Assembly (NCBI RefSeq): GCF_036588685.1
Contig: NW_026963310.1
Span: 1 to 64,000 of the forward strand
Direction of reading: 5' to 3'
Length of the DNA: 64,000 bases
From: Mytilus trossulus
Lineage: Eukaryota; Mollusca; Bivalvia; Mytilida; Mytilidae
The notes under the pieces were generated by a model that worked only from the letters and a program-made list of their open reading frames with translations, ran no database searches and had not been told where the DNA came from. The position numbers were made by a program, and so were the translations under genes. Shown in pieces: positions 46,255 through 56,990 of this stretch (position 1 is its first letter; every line of letters begins with the position of its first letter).

Positions 46255-46440
46255 AGAGTGATGCCAAAGTTAGTTTTCATCGCTAATTGTATTCTTGCAT
46301 GGATGCGTAGGGTGACCTTTACATCCAAACGGTACCATAGCTTTTTTTGGGTCCTATGTCATTCCTATGTGTCCACGGTGAAAAAGCTCTAGATCTCCAA
46401 TATCGTAACATCATCATGACTGAATTACATCATATCACCA
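46255..46440 (-). repeat. Inverted copy of the 62755-62930 sequence
   Basis: AGTTAGTTTTCATCGCTAAT, ATGCGTAGGGTGACCTTTAC, GGTACCATAGCTTTTT and GATCTCCAATAT each occur as reverse complements, in reverse order, within 62755-62930. Together with the palindrome cluster this defines one dispersed element present twice in opposite orientation. Confidence 0.75.
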
Positions 46441-46912
46441 GACAACTTTAAAAAATAAGCTAGTGTCCTTGCCGGGGACGTCATTCCTTTTTTTAAAACA
46501 TAAACACGTACAAGTATAAAAAAATATGAATAGTGCATTGCTAATGCTAATCATATAAGTTTTAAAAGTAAGTAATTTATTAGACTCTTTATCCTGTCGA
46601 CTTTTATGTCAGGGTATAGTAAAACAGTTGACGTCTTGTGTTACAGTTCATTAAAATATTTTTGGAAGTTATCTTCCCAGGTCGACATTTTGCAATGCAT
46701 TCACTCGTAGTAGCATATCGGTAATGAAAAAAATGTGTTTGCTATAGTTTTGACTAGTGATAACATTTACTGTGTGAAACTGCTTATTTTATTTTGTTAA
46801 TCTTGTAATTAATTTTAAAAGAAAACAATGACCTTTGGAAGTGTCTTTTTATGACGTGACAACTAGACGGGTTACATAAAGAGGTTAGCATAAATGTACC
46901 TGTTAATTACCC

Positions 46913-47030
46913 CGACCATACGCGTACGGTCCGACCATACGTGTATGGTCGGACCATATAAGTATATACCCATATGGTCATGACCATACGCGTATGGTCC
47001 AAATACTCATATGGTCCGGAACATATACAG
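46913..47030. repeat. Palindromic GGACCATATGAGTA repeat cluster, right
   Basis: Contains CATACGCGTACGGTCCGACC and a perfect 18 bp palindrome GACCATACGCGTATGGTC (46982-46999), then AATACTCATATGGTCCGG. The cluster at 46071 is its inverted counterpart, so 46071-47030 resembles one ~960 bp foldback element. Confidence 0.75.
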
Positions 47031-47652
47031 TATATAAGGCGTATCATACAATCAATAACTACCATAGCAAAAACAAATAGTACTTAGTATTCATTTGTAT
47101 ACTGTACATACATTTTGTCATACAATCAGTTACCGCCATAGTAATAAATAAAAATAGTCCATATTTGTATACAGTATATTAAGTATGTCATACAATCAGT
47201 AACCAAAATAACAGGAAACATTAACTGGTATTCAATATTTGTATATATTATTAATTCGTACATTTTAACAAATTTGATTCGTTAAGCCCTAATAGTCACG
47301 TGTTAAACTATATTTTCGAAGGTAGAGAGAAAACGGCGGATAGCAAAAAGAATTATGCACAGAGTAGATTGCACGGTTTTTTTAGAATATCTAAAAACCG
47401 ATTTACTTTGTGGTGTCATTTAATGAATTTCAGGATATAGTTAAACGTTTTGAAACAAATGATATCTGTGACCGATTATTTGACAAAAAATCTTCAAATA
47501 CATAAGATGTCAATCAAACAAACACAATTAAATTAAATAACAACTAATATGTTGTTATTGTCAAGGAGACAATATGATATCTATAAAATTCAAACAAAAT
47601 CAAATGACGATTTTGATACAAATATGCATAATGGTCTGAAACTAATAATATA

Positions 47653-47793
47653 ACAAATATAGCCTTTGTATGAGGTCAATACAGGATATATCGACCCAAA
47701 GAAGTATATCAACCTCAGACTTCGTCCTCAGTCAATATACTTCTTTCAGATCAATGTATCCTTGTATTGACCTCACACAAAGGCTATATTTGT
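47653..47793. mobile_element. 141 bp foldback hairpin
   Basis: ACAAATATAGCCTTTGTATG ... CACAAAGGCTATATTTGT, with arms of ~65 bp that also share GAGGTCAATACA/TGTATTGACCTC and AAGAAGTATAT/ATATACTTCTT. The loop is ~10-15 bp. Looks like a small MITE of nearly pure inverted repeat. Confidence 0.85.
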
Positions 47794-48047
47794 ATACAAC
47801 TATATAAGGCGTGTGATACAATCAGTAACCACCATAGCTATATAAATCTATATTTGTATACAATATATTTAGTATGTCATACAATCAGTTACCGCTATAG
47901 CAATATTCATAAATTGATAATCTATATTTGTATGTAGTATACAAAGTTTGATATACAATCATCTTACCACAATATTAATATACATAAAATTGTAGGCTAT
48001 ATTTGTATACAGTATATGAAGTATGTCACCGCTATAGTTATTAAAGG

Positions 48048-48240
48048 TACCAGGATTATAACTTAGTACGCCAGACGCGCGTTTCGTCTACATAAGACTC
48101 ATCAGCGACGCTCATATCAAAATATTTATAAAGCCAACAAGTACAAATTTGAAGAGCATTTAGGATCCAAAATTCCAAAAAGTTGTGCCAAATACGGCTA
48201 AGGTAATCTATGCCTGGGGCAAGAACATGATAGTCAAGAT
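48048..48240 (+). repeat. Family C interspersed repeat
   Basis: AAAGGTACCAGGATTATAAC, CGCCAGACGCGCGTTTCG, TCTACATAAGACTCATCAGC, TGTGCCAAATACGGCTAAGG, ending near ATCTATGCCTGGGGCAAG. The 97-residue minus frame here is an artefact. Confidence 0.8.
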
Positions 48241-48349
48241 TTATAAACAATAAATAAAGTATGTCATACAAACAGTTACCGCGATAGCAATCTGCATACC
48301 CTGGTAGTCCGTTTTTGTATAAGGTCAAATAATCAGCAAAATATAACAT

Positions 48350-48856
48350 TTCATAAAATGAAACAAAAAAGACAAAAAACTGACCCTACTCATCAAGTAG
48401 AAATGAATGTGACTTTAGAAAACAATGAATTAATTGCAAACTACTAATTTATGATAAACGTGCAACTGTGTACCAAGTATGACGCAGTTGTAATAATTGA
48501 ACAAATATTTTGTTCTAAATCAAATAGGTTTTTCTGTTCCAGTGATACAACCGAGAAACATTCATGTTATAGAAAGCATTTCATACAAATTATGAACCAA
48601 AGAACAAGATTTCAGAATGTAGTTTTTCTTAACCCACTGCATGCTATGGTTCAAATCAAACATCAGTTAACCAAATAATATGAATTAAGAAAAAAGATGT
48701 TCTTTACCATCTGTGTGCTATGGTACACGTAAAACATTAAAAAAAAGAAAGAAGACGATATCACTGACAAAAGAACTTGACGTTTAAGAAACATTTCAAC
48801 ATCCCTTGCATGTTTTAAACATCCCTTGCATGTTTTGAACATGTCATAAAGAATCA
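48350..48856. other. Region downstream of the STAND-ankyrin gene
   Basis: Probable 3' UTR on the minus strand. ACATCCCTTGCATGTTTT is duplicated in tandem at 48800-48840. No other coding signal. Confidence 0.5.
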
Positions 48857-49018
48857 CTACAATACAGAGCAAGAGTCAGAATAACGAGTGTCCTCCTTCT
48901 TTATGTGTTCTGTTACAATCATTACTATAGATGTATGTCCATTATCTGTAGCAATGTTTAAAGGGGATTTCCCATCTAGTCTACAAATCTGTGTATCTGC
49001 ACCTTTATCTAACAATAA
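48857..49018 (-). pseudogene. Ankyrin-coding continuation after the in-frame TGA
   Basis: Immediately after the TGA (49019-49021) the same frame continues for 53 codons: LLLDKGADTQICRLDGKS, then PLNIATDNGHTSIVMIV, ending EDTRYSDSCSVL and TAG. This completes the interrupted ankyrin repeat (GHEDIV-x-LLLDKGAD) and adds one more. A single base change (CGA, AGA, GGA or similar to TGA) or a sequence error explains the stop. Confidence 0.8.
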
Positions 49019-52000
49019 TCATACAATATCCTCATGTCCTACTTCACATGCAAAAAATAATGGAGTTGTTTCGTCTTCGTTTGTCATGTTGATGTTAGCA
49101 TTGTGGTCCAGAAGACAACGGACCACATCAAGCCTATCCATAAAGCAGGCAAAGTGTAATGGAGAACAACCAGCCTGCATATCGAAGACGTAGTTTACTG
49201 TTTTCTTCCATATATAATCGGCTACATGTGAGGATGCTTCCTTTATTAGATAATCAAAACAACCCTGTTTTTCTTCTTCTAATGTTCTTGATGACTGGCC
49301 TTTAATTGTATCTATTAAAGACTGTTTACTACAGCTACACACATTACAGTCAGCATTGTTCTTTACAAGTAGCTGTGTTATCTCTAGGTTTCCAGTCAGT
49401 GCACTGAAAATTAAAGCATTACATCCCTCATAGGTCTGGGCATCAATATTTGGTTTATGTTTTATTAATAGCTGTACTATACTGGTGTAGGAACATGCAC
49501 AGGAATTAATGAGTGGTGTGAAACCATCCTTGTCACATAAATCCACATTAGGATTCTTCTCTAACAGTAAATTTACTATAGCAGTATGTCCATTTTGACT
49601 TGCCAAGTGCAGAGGACTACAGCCATCCTTGTTACATAGATCAACATTATGATTATTCTCTAACAGTAACTTTACTATATCAGTATGTCCTCTCTGAATT
49701 GCCCTGTACAGAGGACTACAGCCATTCTTGTCACATAGGTCAACATTAGGATTATTCTCTAACAGTAACTTTACTATAGCAGTATGTCCATTCTGACTTG
49801 CTATGTACAGAGGACTACATCCATTCTTGTCACATAAGTCAACATAAGAATTATTCTCCAACAGTAATTTTACTATATCATGATATCCGTTCTGACTTGC
49901 CATGAACAGTCCGGTAATCCCATCATCTCTACACTGATCCACATCCACTTCATTGCATAACATCCACTGTACCATATCAGTATAACTATTATAACAAGTA
50001 ATTATTAGTGGAGTATTACCTGATCCACAAATCTCCTTAGGTATCACTGTGTCCCTGGTATTGGCTAATGTAACTTGTTCTGATTTTTTTAGTTGTTGTA
50101 TGTACTGCAATAACTGTTGTCGAAATGAAGATCTCTTCATATTATTGTTTATAAACACAACTGTCACATTTCCTGATGACCAGTCCTCTATACACCTTTT
50201 TAGATATGTTTCTAAATCATTATCTGGTATTTCAATAATGAAGTCTATGTTACTGTTCTCGTCATCTGGTGATTTCTGCCAAATCAAACGTGTATGTACT
50301 ATACCACTACTACCATGGTCTATCAGACATTCAATCATTTTCTGGCCAAAGTAATGAGCAAGGAAGTCAAATAGTTTATCATGTAGAATTCTATAAATAC
50401 CATTTTGTTTACAGATAAATGTACCATCTAAGGTGTCAAGGGCATGTTGCAGTTTAGCTTTTGAAATACCTCTGTCTAATCCACAAGAATTATATGTGTC
50501 TTGTATGATCAGTTTTTGTCTCTTTGTTAGTTTACCCTGGAACCATTTTTCTTCAAGATGATTATTTGAAAGCACACATAAAGCAAGGCTACATATTCTA
50601 TATTTCCCTTCATTACCATGTTCACTTAATTCATCTAGCTCATTTTTATAGATAGTAAAAGGGGTTTTGAAAAATTCTTTTACGTCTACATCTTTTTTTA
50701 TTGTAGGATATAAACTACACAATAGTGGAAAAAACTCATACTTTTGTGATAAGTCATGAAGATCTTTCATGCGTGTGCCAATGTAAGTATTTGCTATCTT
50801 TGTTTTCTCTACAGATGTAAGTCCTAACTTATCTGATATTAAGTTGCATTCATTTGATTTAAAATTTGATAATATATTAAACTTTTCATCTTTATAGACT
50901 TGTAACTTACATGAGACAATAATCTTACAATATTTATCTGCAATAATAGTATCAATCACTGGTAACAGTTGTTTCCAGTTATCAATCTGTTGTTGGTTGG
51001 CAGTGAAATTTCCACAAATATCATCTACAATGAAGACTGTCTGTTTACCAGGTTGATAATAAGTTCTTATGTCTGTTGGTGTATACACTGGTATAATATT
51101 GTATCCTTCGTTCCTTAAAAGAAGTGCTGTGTGTCTTGCAATCGATGATTTTCCAACTCCTGATGGGGCAGTTAGGGTCAAAATATTGTTTTCCTGTAAA
51201 CTTTCCTTGGCGTAATCACTGGCTCTAGTAGACACGAACATCTTATCATTCTTTTCCCAGTCTTCTAATTGTTTTTTTATCAGCTCTGAAAATATATATG
51301 AGTAATTAATAAAAATAACCCCAAACACAACATTAATATGAATTAGCATTAGCGTCAAAAACAGACAACAAATTGCGGCTGTGGTGTAAGTTGCTTCACA
51401 TTTGGTAATCTCATGACTTTTCAAACCGTACTATACAGTATCGGTTGTACTCATTGTTGAAGACTGTGATCGTATACATGCTTGTCCCTTTGTGGATACT
51501 TGACTCGTTGAACATCAAATAGTGTCTGCATGTTTTGAAAGAAATGTAATTTAATTACCCCTCAATATATACTTTTCAATTAGCAAGACACTACCATATT
51601 GTCTTGGCTATCCAGGGAAATCGTTAGAAAACATTTAAGTTCTGGGCATTGATTTATTTTCTTAGGTATCCATTTTCGTGGATTGAGGAAAACTAGCATA
51701 TTCGTGGATATTTAATTCGTTTTTGACGAAGTCTGTATACAATCATTTAAAAAACTTGAATTTCGTTGAACATTTAAATTCGTGGTTCCACTGTTCCCAC
51801 GAAATCCACAAAAAGTAGTATCCAACGAATATTGATAAATCCACAGTACCTGATTTTGGGGTTCCTTAATTATTTAACCTTGAGTTAGATGGTCATCAAA
51901 AATAGTTTACGTACTTATTGTCTTAACATGTGACCTATAGTTGTTAATGTATGTGTCATTTTGTGGACAGTTGTTTCATTGGCAATCATACCGCACCTCC

Positions 52001-53849
52001 TATTTATATTAATACTGGCGTCACACATCAGCGTATACTACCGACGTACGCGGGGCGTGGTTAAAACCCATGTACCTTGCCAATAGGCTAGTAATTTTGG
52101 ACGCATCCAATTTGTCAATCATGTCTGTATCGTGTGCAAAACAAGCTTTGAGCATGTTATGGGCCTACAAGAACCGCACATACGCGTGTATCGGGCGTTC
52201 AAGTAACGTATGCTGGTGTATGTCTGACGTTTGTCTTACGTAAATAAAATGCACGTTACGATCGAAAAACGACCCTTGAACGTATTTGGGACGCGTTCCA
52301 GGTTGAGGGCCTACAAGAAGCGCACATACGCGTTGATCGGTCGTTCAAGTAACGTATGTTGGCGGATGTCTGACGTTTATCTTACGTACATGAAATGCAC
52401 GCTACGAAGGTAAAACGTCCCTTTAACGTATTTTGGACGCGTCCCGATCGTACCTGGGACGATTATCTGTGTTTTCGGCGTGGCTGGTACATGTAATTGC
52501 ACATGTTCTTATGTTGCACCGTAACATGACTGTCGCAGGTTAGGGGGAGTGTTGGGACCGCCTAACATGTTTAACCCCGCCACATTATGTGTGCAGGTTC
52601 ATTTCAAAAGTCAGAAGCATGTATGTCAATGGTTGTTTGTTGCTGTGTTAAATATTTATTTTTCATTCATTTTTTTTTATATTGGTTAGGTCGTTTTTTT
52701 TCTCGTTTTAATATTTTCCATTTGTGATATCAATGCCTTTTATAGCTGACTATGTGGTATTGGCTTTGTTCATTGTTGAAGGCCGTACGGTGACCTATAT
52801 ATATATCATGTATATATCAAATGACTGAATAATGGCCAACGATAAATCTTACGGGGCGATAGATCATGTAATTATGATACAGTATACTACAAAATATAAT
52901 ACATAACCAGTCATACAGGTTACAACATCCCAAAAACAATAATAAAATGAACAAATGTTAAATGTTTCGGATAACAGATATCCTTCATCAGTATGATCGT
53001 GATGTAAAATGAATCATATCAATCTATTCTGATTATAAAACTATAACAAAGTCTATACAATTAAACTGTTTTACCCGAACATCATAGAGACGCTAGTAAA
53101 ATATCATGTATATATCTATATTTGTTAATTTCTGTCATTTGATCTCTTATGGAGAGTTGTCTCATTGGCAATTAATCTACTTTTTGTTCATAATTATGGG
53201 GTGCTTCATTGAAAAAAAGTAAAAACACAAAAATACTGAACTCCGAGGAAAATTCAAAAAGGAAAATCAAAAATCAAAAGGCAAAATCAAAAGTCCAAAC
53301 ACATCAAACGAATGGATAACAACTGTCATATTCCTGACTTGGTACAGGCATTTTCTAATGTAGAAAATGGTGGATTGAACCTGGTTTTATAGCTAGCTAA
53401 ACCTCTCACTTGTATGACAATCGCATCAAATTCCATTACATTGTCAACGATGCATGAACAAAACAAACATACTCAAAGAGTAAAAATGTCAAAAATAGGG
53501 GTACAACAGTCAATATTGTGTTATCATCTTAATATCACTACAGTAACAACAAATGTAACAAAGTAGCACAAAAAGGCATACATCAAATTTAACATTCTCA
53601 TTTTGCTTTTCTTATACGGCTGAATTTATCTATGTAAAGACCTAGTACACATTTTTATTTAAGGTTCATCATAAGGAATTGAAAAATATGGCCGTGTTTA
53701 CACCTCAAAAATTACTATGAGTACAGACAAACTGGTACATCCAGGAAAGTTTTAAGGCATGGCAGGAACTAGATATATAAAAGTTATACGAAGTCTACGT
53801 TTCAGAAAATTAAAAACTTACCTGGATTTTCATGTCCAGTTTTTTCAGT
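48857..53849 (-). CDS. STAND-type P-loop NTPase with ankyrin repeats, 3' exons
   Basis: Two exons can be placed: 53822-53849 (28 nt) and a large terminal exon starting at 51285 after a TATATTTTCAG acceptor. The large exon gives 755 residues to TGA at 49019-49021, and the frame stays open past that stop to TAG at 48857-48859. P-loop APSGVGKSS is a Walker A motif whose first Gly is Ala; TVFIVDDICG is Walker B, followed by helical sequence. From about 50020 downward run roughly ten ankyrin repeats (for example GCSPLYIASQNGHTAIVKLL). The opening LEDWEKNDKMFVSTRASDY plus the Walker region matches what I know as the nSTAND3-type NTPase family expanded in bivalves, generally regarded as intracellular sensors or scaffolds; function here is unproven. 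Any N-terminal effector domain lies upstream, beyond the recognised exons or the window. The TGA could make this a truncated allele or pseudogene. Confidence 0.85.
49019..51285 (-). CDS. STAND-ankyrin large exon up to the TGA
   Basis: 755 codons in one exon. Domains, numbered from its first residue: linker 1-20, Walker A ~40-48, Walker B ~83-92, helical STAND region to ~410, ankyrin repeats ~420-755. Four central repeats, encoded at about 49510-49900, are nearly identical at DNA level (99 bp period; repeated GAACTACAGCC-like and TCTAACAGTAA blocks), indicating recent duplication or gene conversion. The open frame runs 46 codons past the acceptor to an ATG at 51422-51424, coding a hydrophobic stretch. 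I treat this as intron because the acceptor and the phase-matched 28 nt exon explain the start better. Confidence 0.88.
51645..51852. mobile_element. Degenerate CGTGG/CCACG inverted-repeat element in intron
   Basis: ATTTTCGTGGATTGAGG ... ATTCGTGGTTCCACTG ... CCCACGAAATCCACAAAAA ... AATCCACAGTACC. Related to 19684-19893 and 28200-28315. Confidence 0.55.
51925..51995 (+). repeat. Family D repeat
   Basis: GACCTATAGTTGTTAATG, then GTGGACAGTTGTTTCATTGG, CAATCATACCGCACC. Confidence 0.7.
52015..52560 (+). mobile_element. CTGGCGTCACACAT-terminal element, left part
   Basis: Starts CTGGCGTCACACATCAGC. Two ~146 bp tandem units (GGGCCTACAAGAA.CGCACATACGCG at 52161 and 52307) rich in ACGTA and GCGT follow. 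The complementary end (ATGTGTGACGCCGG) is at 55634-55647 after other sequence. CpG-rich compared with its surroundings. Confidence 0.65.
53118..53185 (+). repeat. Family D repeat
   Basis: CATTTGATCTCTTATGGAG, then AGTTGTCTCATTGGCA. Confidence 0.7.
53216..53545 (+). repeat. Family E interspersed repeat, longest copy
   Basis: AATACTGAACTCCGAGGAAA, TCATATTCCTGACTTGGTAC, GTAGAAAATGGTGGATTGAA, TTATAGCTAGCTAAACCTCT, CGCATCAAATTCCATTACA, and AAAATAGGGGTACAACAGT at the end. Intronic to the STAND gene model. Confidence 0.78.
53822..53849 (-). CDS. STAND-ankyrin upstream micro-exon, 28 nt
   Basis: Minus strand: acceptor ATCTTCTGCAG, exon encoding TEKTGHENP plus one base, donor CAG|GTAAGT. Its phase (0 to 1) fits the large exon exactly and gives TEKTGHENPELIKKQLEDW. 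Short, so support is only the splice sites and phase. Confidence 0.55.
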
Positions 53850-54239
53850 CTGCAGAAGATAGCAAAATAAACAAACACCCGAGTTTCATTTGATACGGTC
53901 CACTCAGTTACACAGTTTAAATCACCTATTGTTAACAGGTGTCTTTTGTACATTTAAATCAATACTACTCACGACATTGATTATATGAGGGGAGCTTCTC
54001 AATCGTTTTCACTACTTAGTTAATTTTTGCACCTTCTGCAGGAACGAAAAAAACTGGAAGTCAAAATCTAGAAAAGTTGATAATTTTCTAAAACATAAAA
54101 TGCATTTAAAATTTATATATTTAGTTCCTGCCATGCCTTAAAACTGTTGCAGGTGCATAGGTTAGTCTGTACTCAGAGTAAAATTTGGGGTGTAAATACG
54201 GCCATATTAGCCAAAAGGTTATGATGAACCTTAAAGGGC

Positions 54240-54370
54240 CAACTGAAGCCCACCTCCGGGAGCGTGTTTTCTAAGTGCATTGAACATCAATATATAGTTA
54301 GCCTTCGGTTTTATCTGCCTTTTGGTCGGGTTGTTGTCCCTATGACATATTCCTCATTTCCATTCTCAAT
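54240..54370 (-). repeat. Family F repeat, reverse fragment
   Basis: CGGGTTGTTGTCCCTATGAC and TTCCTCATTTCCATTCTCAA are complements of the family F head at 36105. Confidence 0.6.
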
Positions 54371-54389
54371 TTTTTTTGTTTGTACTTCT

Positions 54390-54825
54390 TCTAGATACAC
54401 ATGTTCTTGTAAATTCACGGACATATCCTACTATAGAAATTAATGTCAGAGCAAGTTTCGTTGAATGTCAGAATACGTTTTTGGTACGCCACGGGTACGT
54501 TTTCTACGTTCACGGAACGCTGAAACTACGTCAGTCGTATATTACAAACACGCCCCAAATACGTCCAAGTAAAAGTCCAACGATCTTGAGGCGTATACAA
54601 CGTGCCCTAAGCGTATCTCAAACTTATCTGTAGCGTTTCCCAACGCGCTTTTAACGTATGCATTACGTGCGTGCAGCGAACAGGTTTTCGCTTGAACTAC
54701 GTTAGAGCTAGATGAAAATTTTTAAGCAGCATATAAATTTCCTGGAGCAAAGGCGTTCACCAATCGGATACCTTTGCATTTTTACGTACTTTAAACTTAT
54801 GCAACGCGCGTCTAACGATTGCTTA
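54390..54825 (-). mobile_element. CTGGCGTCACACAT-terminal element, part of right half
   Basis: ACGTA/CGT-rich sequence (CCCCAAATACGTCCAAG, GGCGTATACAACGTGCCC) similar in composition and inverted motifs to 52015-52560. It is separated from its terminus at 55560-55647 by an inserted LINE fragment. Confidence 0.5.
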
Positions 54826-55560
54826 ACAAATCAAATCAAATCAAATATTGTATTGTCATATAAACTTTACAGTTTGTGACCAACATATATTAACACAATC
54901 AACACAATAAACATACATATTAAACATACACAATAACAACAGCATCAAATTTGTTTTTTTAACAACAAACAAGTTGTTAAGAGTCCCCTGCCTCAGTTCT
55001 AATGACTTTTTCAAGAAGGATCCTAACTTATTTGTTAAAGGCAATGATGGATTAAGTAAAGATTGAATTTTTTCTTCTTCATTTAAATTATTAAAGTTAT
55101 TATTTTCAGTACATATGTGATGAAAAAATTCATTTCTTAGAGTTTTATTATACTCACAATAGAGTAAAAAATGTTTCTCATCCTCTAGTATTTTGCATTT
55201 ATGGCAAAGTCGTTCCTCTCTTGGGATTTTAAAATATCTCCCCTTTTCAATCAAAAGGGAGTGATCACTTATTCTAAATTTAGTGATTAATCTCCTTATA
55301 TGAAAATTAGATGTATTAAGATAAGATTCTAGTTTGTAATCTTTTTTAATTTTTTTATAAAGAAAAAAAATACTTTTATCATCAATGTTTTGAAATTTAT
55401 TTTGAATTAAATCTTCATATCTATTTTTCATTTTTTAACTTTATATCGTTTTTTATTTTATTTACATCTTTTATGTCCTTACAAGTAGAAAGAATATTAA
55501 GGTCAACATTAGTCTCTTTAACAATATTTTTTGCATATGTATACCATGAGTAACGTTCCT
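54826..55560 (-). pseudogene. LINE 3' fragment (post-RT zinc-finger region)
   Basis: The minus-strand frame (55431-54856) includes LITKFRISDHSLLIEKGRY, then FKIPREERLCHKCKILED and EKHFLLYCEYN. This is the CxxC...H...C zinc-knuckle-like segment after the reverse transcriptase in many non-LTR elements (H-x-L-x-IE-x-GR...ER-x-C-x-x-C...EDE-x-HFL-x-x-C). Upstream the frame breaks near a poly-A run at 55425-55435, where IKNDIKLKN overlaps. The element ends in a (TTTGA)n tail at 54830-54847, typical of some LINE 3' ends. 5'-truncated, so inactive. Confidence 0.8.
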
Positions 55561-55647
55561 CTTGCGTGTACATTACGTATTTGGACTTAGTCAATTTTCT
55601 TTATACGTTTGGTTCACGTTTGTCTATACGTCAATGTGTGACGCCGG
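55561..55647 (-). mobile_element. Right terminus of the GTGACGCC element
   Basis: TATACGTCAATGTGTGACG then CCGG: inverted counterpart of the end at 52015 (19 of 22 matching by eye). Confidence 0.65.
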
Positions 55648-55659
55648 CACAAGGTAATA

Positions 55660-56620
55660 AACCCTCGTACTAAATATGAAAAGCAGGCTTCGAAAATGTC
55701 CCCTAAAATCAAATGATTTGACATTGATTCACATTACCACAACAACGTCTTATAGTTATACACATTCATGCCAATTGTCATAGGTCAATATAACAAAAAG
55801 ATGTATGCCAGAAAGAGGTTGTATTTGAGATCTAACTTTGTAGCACACAAATTTGCATGTGTTTACCAAGGGTTCATGTTCCTTAAAGGTTAGCATGGAA
55901 AATAATAATAAAAAAAAGTAATAATGTCCATATGATAACAAGAGTGAAAAGGCTGAAATGACTCGCCTGCTTAACTGGTCATGATCGGATTCATGATTAA
56001 AGTCTACGAGATTATAAAGGTATTACTACAAGTATAGCGTAGACATAACGATATCAAGGATTATTGTTAATAAGGTTAAGGCCAGAAAATCCTATCAGAC
56101 TGTCATATACAACAATGATTCCATACACACATTTTTATGATGTAGTTGCTCTATTGATTAGATCAACCGAGGCACAGACCTAACCAAGAGATTTTAACTT
56201 TGACAATGAAACTTGAAAATGAGGTCAAGGTTAAACAAACCCTGTTTCACGGACATAAAGACCGTGCAAGGATCGAATATACCCAATAGAATTATCCTAT
56301 AACCTATAACTTAAAACAGAAAGAAAATGCTCTGCAGGTCGCACCGTGATACAACAGAAGAGAGTTAACCTTGAACAGTAGGGACAAGTATGAACACAAC
56401 ATTTAAGCGTGAACAGCTCTGACTTAGTAAGGTTTCTGACACAGAAACCACTTGATCTATGAACTTAAAAAATGGAAAATGGACATTAACCTTTAATGGT
56501 CCAATATTCAAAATGAATTTTCAATATTTTGTTGAAATCAAAACGAAGCCCAGGAAAAAAATCTAAATACATGTTCAGATTCAACTCCAAGGCTAAAAAT
56601 GAAAAAGAGTAACATACAAA
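55660..56620. other. Non-genic repeat-like stretch
   Basis: ACAAGAGTGAAAAGGCTGAAAT...GACTCGCCTGCTTAAC and a series with TGACCT/AACTTGA phrases suggest an old interspersed repeat, but I could not match it to another copy. No gene. Confidence 0.4.
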
Positions 56621-56990
56621 TAAAAGTACACAAGAAACAACATAGAAACTTCAGTCTGAGCAACATGAACCACACAAAACAACTGGGGTGATCTCAGGTG
56701 CTCCGAAAGGATAAGGTGATCCTGCTCCCATGTGGCAACCGTCGTGTTGCTCATGTTATCAAAAACCCGATAAACAGTCTAGTTCGGAGGTAACCTTCCT
56801 GAAAAGGGACGGGGATTGTAGTTACGCCGTAAGGAACATATCCGATATCATCTGTAAAACATGTATTCCATAACGGTCAACAAACTCGTGAGGGCGTCCG
56901 TAAAATTTACGATAGTTGATGCACTGAGCTTGTACTGAACAACTGAAAAAGATCATGATATTTTTCCTTGCGGTAATTTCAGGCATTTAA
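56620..56990 (-). pseudogene. Decayed reverse transcriptase element, C-terminal piece
   Basis: Minus strand: INYRKFYGRPHEFVDRYG, then IHVLQMISDMF, after which the frame is lost. The next non-coding segment (GAGCAACACGACGGTTGCC, ATCCTTTCGGAGCACCTGAG, TTTCTATGTTGTTTCTTGTG) matches 45957-46075 downstream of the other RT remnant. The two loci are copies of one retroelement family. Confidence 0.72.

Larger units (their letters stand above)
47036..48320. repeat. Diverged ~72 bp tandem units (CATACAATCAGTTACC), split by insertions
   Basis: TCATACAATCAGTTACCGCC-like cores recur near 47044, 47117, 47189, 47814, 47878, 47951 and 48264, each followed by TATTTGTATACAGTATAT. The series is broken by unrelated sequence and a foldback (47653-47793), and by a family C copy (48048-48240). 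Confidence 0.75.

Noticed and set aside
49019..49021. Selenocysteine reading of the TGA
   Set aside because: The position is a variable ankyrin residue and no SECIS-like structure was seen downstream by eye; mutation or error is simpler.
51286..51424. Alternative start giving a membrane-anchored STAND protein
   Set aside because: The hydrophobic 46-residue extension is upstream of a good acceptor that a phase-matched exon uses; it looks like translated intron.
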